Assembly (NCBI RefSeq): GCF_016786255.1
Contig: NZ_JADMKT010000062.1
Coordinates: 248,001-312,000 of the forward strand
Direction: 5' to 3'
DNA from: Robertkochia sediminum
GTDB taxonomy: Bacteria > Bacteroidota > Bacteroidia > Flavobacteriales > Flavobacteriaceae
Length of the DNA: 64,000 bases
Below are positions 59,688 through 64,000 of the stretch, in pieces. Within the stretch, counting starts at the first letter, position 1. Every line of letters starts with the position of its first letter. The notes beneath the pieces were generated by a model. The model saw only the letters and a list, made by a program, of their open reading frames with translations, did not search any database and was not told where the DNA came from. A program made the translations under genes and the position numbers.

Positions 59688-61177
59688 ATCATATTCACTG
59701 TTATTCCTTTTTGAGCGCAAAGCCACATATAGTTAAAGAATGACCGCTCCTGATTACGGGTTATCGTGAACTTTTCTTCTTCATTGAGATCCCTCTTTTT
59801 TGGCACTATAAAATTAGCGATAGAACTCAGGATCTTTTTGGCTCCACCTGTTTTCTTGTTAACAAGTGTAACCTCGAATTCATCGTAATTAAGGTAGGAT
59901 CTTCCCTTGGCACTTATATGATCCCCGGAGGCGTTGATGTAAGCATTATTTATAATGCCCTTGTTGGTCATGTTCATGTTCGTTTCGGTAAACGAATTGA
60001 ACGTGGCAAAATTTACCTTGTGCATGTATAAATGCATGTCGAAATGTGCACTTTCAGAAGCCAGTGGTAGGGTACATGAGCCTTTTACAAGGCCCTGGCT
60101 ACCTGAATTGGCACTAAAATTTATGAAGACAGTATCTTTTTCGATCGTATTAAGGCGATATATATTGTTTTGTATGTTGTTCAGGGTAACACTACCGTAA
60201 TTGTTATTTTCCGGCATACGTTCTCCATAGGTTAGTTTACCATTGTTTATAAGTACCGAGTCTAAGGCGATCTTTAGTGGAATGTCATTCAGAAGGGTGG
60301 TTAACATGGGCTTTTGTGTATTCTTACGGGCGATATGTTTATCTCTGAATATATCCAGTTGAAGTCCGTTGATGGCGATATGATCAGCCTTGAAAACACT
60401 ATCAGAAAGTTGGGTGATATCGGGTTGATGGAGTTCAAGGTTGTTAATCGTTCCTGAGATCCAATCGTCCTGATAGGGAATGAATTTACTGTAATTGTAT
60501 TTGTCATGAGTAGGGCGTAATAAAAGATGTTCTAAGGTCCATTTTTCTTTCGTTAGTTCCATACGGGCCAGGGTTACCCGTGATAGGGTATTCGGTTTAA
60601 TAATGGTATTTAAGATCGTTAGACGATACGCTCCAATTTTTGGGGGAGCGTTATTTTCCGGGTCTGTTGATAAGTCGGTTATCGCTATTCGGAGACTCGG
60701 GAGCGACATCAGGGTATCTTTTGATGTGTCCTGTCGAAGGATCTTTCCGTTATTTAGAAAGATGTGTTTGATCTGTATGAAGGGTTTGTTACTGTCGGTC
60801 TCGTTTACCGGGGGCAGGGGTAAGGTATCGTATCGGGTTATGTATAGCAGGGGACTATCGATGATAAGACTGTCTAAACGTACGGTGTTGTTAAAAATAT
60901 AATCAGAGTAATGAATACCCTGTACTCGTATTTCCGGGATGGTAACCAGGATGGAATCTGTTGCTGTATATGTATTGATCTGCGCTTGTTGAATAGAGAT
61001 GCTTCTGTTAAGCAGGTCTATTTCAGAATGGTTAGTACTCAGGGTAAAACCCGGAAATTCCAGGTAATTCAATTCTGATATAAATTGTTTCTTTTTGTAT
61101 TCAACAAAAAGAAAAAGGATCAAGGCGATAAGCAGGAAGACAAGGAAGAACAGGCTTAAGCTTTTACGAGTAGCCAT
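59684..61177 (-). CDS. AsmA-like envelope protein with one N-terminal anchor
   Basis: A 497-residue protein with an N-terminal membrane anchor (LSLFFLVFLLIALILFLFVEY, about 6-26), the remainder in the periplasm. It is rich in short beta strands with repeated INTYTATDSILVTIPEIRV, LIIDSPLLYITRYD and LRIAITDLST units, a pattern seen in AsmA/DUF748-type proteins that form long lipid-transfer grooves. A helical and basic stretch near the end (KKTGGAKKILSSIANFIVPKKRD) is followed by a polar tail that includes two Cys-free strands and one Cys. The family match is a judgement from pattern, not from a clear motif. Confidence 0.7.
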   Translation of the reverse strand: MATRKSLSLFFLVFLLIALILFLFVEYKKKQFISELNYLEFPGFTLSTNHSEIDLLNRSISIQQAQINTYTATDSILVTIPEIRVQGIHYSDYIFNNTVRLDSLIIDSPLLYITRYDTLPLPPVNETDSNKPFIQIKHIFLNNGKILRQDTSKDTLMSLPSLRIAITDLSTDPENNAPPKIGAYRLTILNTIIKPNTLSRVTLARMELTKEKWTLEHLLLRPTHDKYNYSKFIPYQDDWISGTINNLELHQPDITQLSDSVFKADHIAINGLQLDIFRDKHIARKNTQKPMLTTLLNDIPLKIALDSVLINNGKLTYGERMPENNNYGSVTLNNIQNNIYRLNTIEKDTVFINFSANSGSQGLVKGSCTLPLASESAHFDMHLYMHKVNFATFNSFTETNMNMTNKGIINNAYINASGDHISAKGRSYLNYDEFEVTLVNKKTGGAKKILSSIANFIVPKKRDLNEEEKFTITRNQERSFFNYMWLCAQKGITVNMI

Positions 61178-61204
61178 GATGTTCTTATTTAGGTATAATT
61201 TAAA

Positions 61205-61235
61205 AAATAAAACCCTCGTAATGAGGGTTTTATTT
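61205..61235 (-). terminator. Bidirectional terminator after the Skp-like gene
   Basis: AAATAAAACCCTC pairs with GAGGGTTTTATTT around GTAAT; it works in either direction and lies 23 bases after the stop of the minus-strand gene. Confidence 0.92.
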
Positions 61236-61257
61236 AATTATTTAAAGAAGCGAGTTG

Positions 61258-61773
61258 TTATTTTTCTTCTTTGTATGCGGTGTTCAGGGAACGTAGTACG
61301 TCGGCTGTGATATCTTTTGAGTTCTCACCGTAAAATACATTTCCACCTTCATTTTCTGCAAGGATGTATGTGTATCCGTTTTTCTTACCGTAGTCCTTAA
61401 CGAATGTTCTTACTTTCTTTACGAGTGAATCTACTGCTTGTCCGCTCTCCTGACTAAGGAGCTGTTCTTCGTTTTGGAATTGTTGAGCGAGTTGTTGGCG
61501 CTTTTGCATCAATTCGTTGTATTTTTCCTGTGCTTTGTTCTGACTCATTTTCTGAGCGCTGTTTTGGAACGACTGGATCTCTTGTTGAAGAACGGCAGAA
61601 GAACTATCTAATTTTTGTTGGAACTTTTCGAATTTTACTTTGTACTTATTTTCTAGATCGATCTTCTCCTGGTATTCTTTGATCAGTTTGGTATTATCAA
61701 CAAAAGCGATCTTGTCTTGGTTACATGAAGCAGCAAGCATCGCGGTAAGCAAAATTAAGGGAAGTTTTTTCAT
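61258..61773 (-). CDS. OmpH/Skp-family periplasmic chaperone-like lipoprotein
   Basis: A 171-residue protein of the Skp (OmpH) family that guards unfolded outer-membrane proteins. Lipobox ends at Cys18 (LAASC), which is unusual for Skp but common in this phylum. The mature part opens IAFVDNTKLIKEYQEKIDLE, then a long coiled coil (about 45-125) rich in Gln and Lys, and ends with the compact body GYTYILAENEGGNVFYG. Length matches the family. A -7 box (TATTTTTG, minus strand) lies at 61800-61807. Single gene with its own promoter and terminator. Confidence 0.9.
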   Translation of the reverse strand: MKKLPLILLTAMLAASCNQDKIAFVDNTKLIKEYQEKIDLENKYKVKFEKFQQKLDSSSAVLQQEIQSFQNSAQKMSQNKAQEKYNELMQKRQQLAQQFQNEEQLLSQESGQAVDSLVKKVRTFVKDYGKKNGYTYILAENEGGNVFYGENSKDITADVLRSLNTAYKEEK

Positions 61774-61799
61774 GAATAGGTTTTTGTTTTGTCTACGCC

Positions 61800-61807
61800 C
61801 AAAAATA
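61800..61807 (-). promoter_or_regulatory. -7 box of the Skp-like gene
   Basis: TATTTTTG matches TAnnTTTG fully, 26 bases before the start codon. The rest of the 215-base spacer up to 61988 is AT-rich with no feature seen. Confidence 0.65.
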
Positions 61808-61988
61808 GAAATTCTGGAGGGTTGAGGGTAGGGTTGTGCGTTTATTTTATGTTATAGATTTTACTTATAGATTTTTTAATACACATCAAAGTCTTTTATT
61901 TAAACTAACGTATTTAAACGACTTTTAAGCTATGTTTATAACTTTTTGAAGTAAGTTATCGTCTACTTAAAGTAAACCGTCTTAGATC

Positions 61989-62831
61989 TTATTTATTTGT
62001 GTTTTTACGGATAATATAGATCAAAGAAGAGCATTCACCATCAAAAAGTGAATTCAGGTTAGAAATGCTTCCGGTAATCGTGGCGCGTAAGGTGGTAAGT
62101 GAGTTTTTTCTGTATTTCTCACTAAGCAGACTTACATAGTAAGCGTCGAAATACATAGGTAAGATTTTTACTACATTTAATTTATGAGCCATACAAAGAT
62201 TTTGAACGGAGCTTTTATCGTAGTGCCATAGATGTCTTGGTACATCATATCCTGCCCATTCTGGTCCGTAGTATTTTGCATCCCAACTTTTATAATTTGG
62301 CAAGGCGATGATAAGTGTTCCATGATCTGTTAGACGTTCCCTTAGTTTAGCAATGGTTTCATCCGGCTCATAAAGATGTTCCAAAACATGCCATAACGTG
62401 ATCACGTCATATTGCGTTTCTGTTTCTTCTATGGATTTTATAATATGCAATCCTTTTTTACTAGCAATGCCTGCAGCTTTTGGATTAATCTCTATTCCTG
62501 TTTTCTGGTATGCTTTGGGCAGGTGATCCAGGAAGTCTCCTGTTCCACATCCAACATCCAGAACATTATGAATTTGATGCTGATATGTATTAAGGATACG
62601 CTCCTTTCGATTTAGATTGATCGATTTAATGGTTCGGTAGATCCTAGCAAAGAGGCCGGGTGCGGAATCGTCATGAGATAAATATTCCTCAGATTCGTAG
62701 TAGCGACCAATTTTTTCTTGTTCAGGTTGGGGTAGTGTCTTTAGAATGCCATAGGGAGGTACGGCTTTCAGTGTAAAGTTTTCTTTACTTAGGAAGTGAT
62801 CTTTAACCTGAATGGATTTAGGTGTTTTCAT
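61989..62831 (-). CDS. Class I SAM-dependent methyltransferase
   Basis: A 280-residue soluble methyltransferase. The SAM site is VLDVGCGTGDFLDHLP, followed by TGIEINPKAAGIA (acidic residue for ribose), ITLWHVLEHLYEP and LIIALPNYKSWDAKYYG. The fold matches the UbiG/Methyltransf_23 group, which often acts on small molecules, lipids or cell-surface sugars. The N-terminal 80 residues add a helical cap. Substrate unknown. It follows mnmG on the minus strand but is separated from it by the parS-like terminator. Confidence 0.9.
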   Translation of the reverse strand: MKTPKSIQVKDHFLSKENFTLKAVPPYGILKTLPQPEQEKIGRYYESEEYLSHDDSAPGLFARIYRTIKSINLNRKERILNTYQHQIHNVLDVGCGTGDFLDHLPKAYQKTGIEINPKAAGIASKKGLHIIKSIEETETQYDVITLWHVLEHLYEPDETIAKLRERLTDHGTLIIALPNYKSWDAKYYGPEWAGYDVPRHLWHYDKSSVQNLCMAHKLNVVKILPMYFDAYYVSLLSEKYRKNSLTTLRATITGSISNLNSLFDGECSSLIYIIRKNTNK

Positions 62832-62860
62832 GGGGTAAACTTACAGTAATTAGGTGGTAA

Positions 62861-62894
62861 AAAAAATAGCGTTCCACGTGGAACGCTATTTTTT
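62861..62894 (-). terminator. Terminator of mnmG containing a parS-like site
   Basis: A perfect 34-base palindrome without spacer: AAAAAATAGCGTTCCAC mirrored. Its centre CGTTCCACGTGGAACG (62870-62885) matches the ParB binding site consensus TGTTnCACGTGnAACA at all positions except the outermost pair. A run of T on both sides makes it a bidirectional terminator, 20 bases after the mnmG stop. Confidence 0.8.
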
Positions 62895-62913
62895 TATTTT
62901 TACATGAGGTTAA

Positions 62914-64000
62914 TTAGCGACCCATATATACAAGCATAACAGAAATATCACTTGGTGAAACACCACTAATTCTTGATGCCTGGGAGAGTGTCTTTGGCTG
63001 GATGCTTTTTAATTTTTCTCTGGCTTCGAATGAAAGTGATTTCAGTTTGTTGTAGTCAAAGTTATCAGGGATCACAATATTCTCTAAGCGATTCAGCTTG
63101 TCTGCATTGTTCTTTTCTTTTTCAATGTATCCTGAATATTTTACCTGGATCTCGGTTTGTTCCAATACCTCACTATCGAGAGCGTGCGCGGTAATATATT
63201 GATCAACTTCCGGTAGTCTTCGCATATGATCCAGGGTAACTTTTGGACGGCTATAGATCTTGAACATCTTGTCGGATTGTTTCATCGGTGAGGAGTTCAG
63301 ATCTTCCAAAATAGGATTTATGGCCTCGGGGGTTACGCTGGTATTTTTAAAGAAATGGATGAAATCTTTCGCTTGTGTTTCTTTTTCCTCCATACGTTCC
63401 ATACGGTCCTTTTTAGCAAGTCCGATCTCAAATGATCTTGGAGTCAGTCGGAGGTCGGCATTGTCCTGTCTAAGTAGCGTACGGTATTCTGCTCTTGAAG
63501 TAAACATTCGGTATGGTTCTTCGGTACCCTTTGTGATGAGGTCGTCGATAAGTACACCGATATATGCTTCGTTTCGTTTGAGGATAAAGGGATCTTTCTC
63601 TGCACATTTCAACGCAGCGTTGACTCCCGCCATTAGGCCCTGGGCAGCTGCCTCTTCGTAACCTGTGGTTCCGTTGATCTGTCCGGCGAAATATAGACCG
63701 GAGATCAGTTTGGTTTCGAGGGTATGTTGTAGCTGCGTAGGTGGGAAGTAGTCGTATTCGATGGCATATCCCGGACGGAAGAATTTGACGTTTTCGAATC
63801 CGTCAACAGAACGCAAGGCTTTGTATTGAACATCTTCCGGAAGGGAAGTAGAGAATCCGTTTACATATACCTCTACCGTATCCCAACCTTCGGGCTCTAC
63901 GAATAATTGATGTCTGTCTTTATCTGCGAAGCGGTTGATCTTGTCTTCGATGGAAGGGCAGTATCTGGGTCCAATACTTTTAATACGGCCATTGAACATA
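62914..64000 (-). CDS. mnmG: tRNA uridine-5-carboxymethylaminomethyl modification enzyme, 5' end cut by window edge
   Basis: The C-terminal 361 or more residues of MnmG (GidA), a flavoprotein that works with MnmE to modify U34 in several tRNAs. Visible: FNGRIKSIGPRYCPSIEDKI with the conserved catalytic-type Cys, EGWDTVEVYVNGFSTSLP, LISGLYFAGQINGTTGYEEAAAQG (FAD contact), FTSRAEYRTLLRQDNADLRL, and the C-terminal helical domain that binds MnmE, ending RISGVSPSDISVMLVYM. The FAD-binding N-terminal part lies beyond the right edge. mnmG is near the replication origin in many bacteria. A terminator with a parS-like centre follows the gene. Confidence 0.96.
   Translation of the reverse strand, partial: MFNGRIKSIGPRYCPSIEDKINRFADKDRHQLFVEPEGWDTVEVYVNGFSTSLPEDVQYKALRSVDGFENVKFFRPGYAIEYDYFPPTQLQHTLETKLISGLYFAGQINGTTGYEEAAAQGLMAGVNAALKCAEKDPFILKRNEAYIGVLIDDLITKGTEEPYRMFTSRAEYRTLLRQDNADLRLTPRSFEIGLAKKDRMERMEEKETQAKDFIHFFKNTSVTPEAINPILEDLNSSPMKQSDKMFKIYSRPKVTLDHMRRLPEVDQYITAHALDSEVLEQTEIQVKYSGYIEKEKNNADKLNRLENIVIPDNFDYNKLKSLSFEAREKLKSIQPKTLSQASRISGVSPSDISVMLVYMGR

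Overview
The window looks like a chromosomal segment from a marine-type member of the Flavobacteriaceae (Bacteroidota). The evidence is a SusC-type TonB receptor and two other TonB receptors, many Bacteroidota -7 boxes of the form TAnnTTTG with little use of Shine-Dalgarno sites, many small lipoproteins, a free-standing 23S-intervening-sequence protein, a class of periplasmic proteins known mainly from this phylum, and a GC content near the middle of the range. No phage, plasmid, insertion sequence, CRISPR array or rRNA operon was seen. The genus cannot be fixed from the sequence alone.

Layout. 1-6.8 kb: a SusC-like receptor cut by the left edge, a divergent HTH-membrane protein, and three small secreted proteins. 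7-12 kb: a free-standing IVP/S23 protein, the conserved tesA / ybbA-ybbP divergent cluster, and a GIY-YIG protein lying between palindromic repeats. 12-16.3 kb: amidohydrolase, ChaN-like protein, membrane LytTR regulator, S41 protease and a 48-residue membrane protein. 16.7-24 kb: a tight four-gene minus-strand operon coding for a fused substrate-binding/TolC protein, an RND adaptor, an RND pump and a two-TM-pore ion channel. 24-31 kb: DUF6607, cytochrome c, small envelope proteins, a TonB receptor and two outer-membrane barrels. 31.6-47.4 kb: a CAU-anticodon tRNA and mostly housekeeping or envelope genes (methylmalonyl-CoA epimerase, rbfA, Lol-type permease, dusB, TonB receptor, lepA, K+/H+ antiporter, MBL hydrolase, subtilase, M1 peptidase). 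47.4-64 kb: rnpA, CtpA-like protease, patatin, the rpiB-CDF-GNAT operon, an AT-rich gene-free block, rnr, a GIN-domain protein, LysE, DoxX, an AsmA-like protein, Skp/OmpH, a methyltransferase and mnmG (cut by the right edge).

The most unusual content is non-coding. The intergenic regions carry several kinds of dispersed repeats: short tandem arrays with a fixed unit of 7, 8 or 9 bases, and at least three families of imperfect palindromes, one of which shows compensatory changes in both arms. Two heptamer arrays lie in frame inside genes, and one octamer array runs directly into the start codon of the patatin gene. A parS-like palindrome is built into the terminator of mnmG, and about 8 kb away an AT-rich intergenic block holds a cluster of TGTTCAYAA motifs. 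Together these two features raise the possibility that the window lies near the replication origin, but no tool was available to test this.
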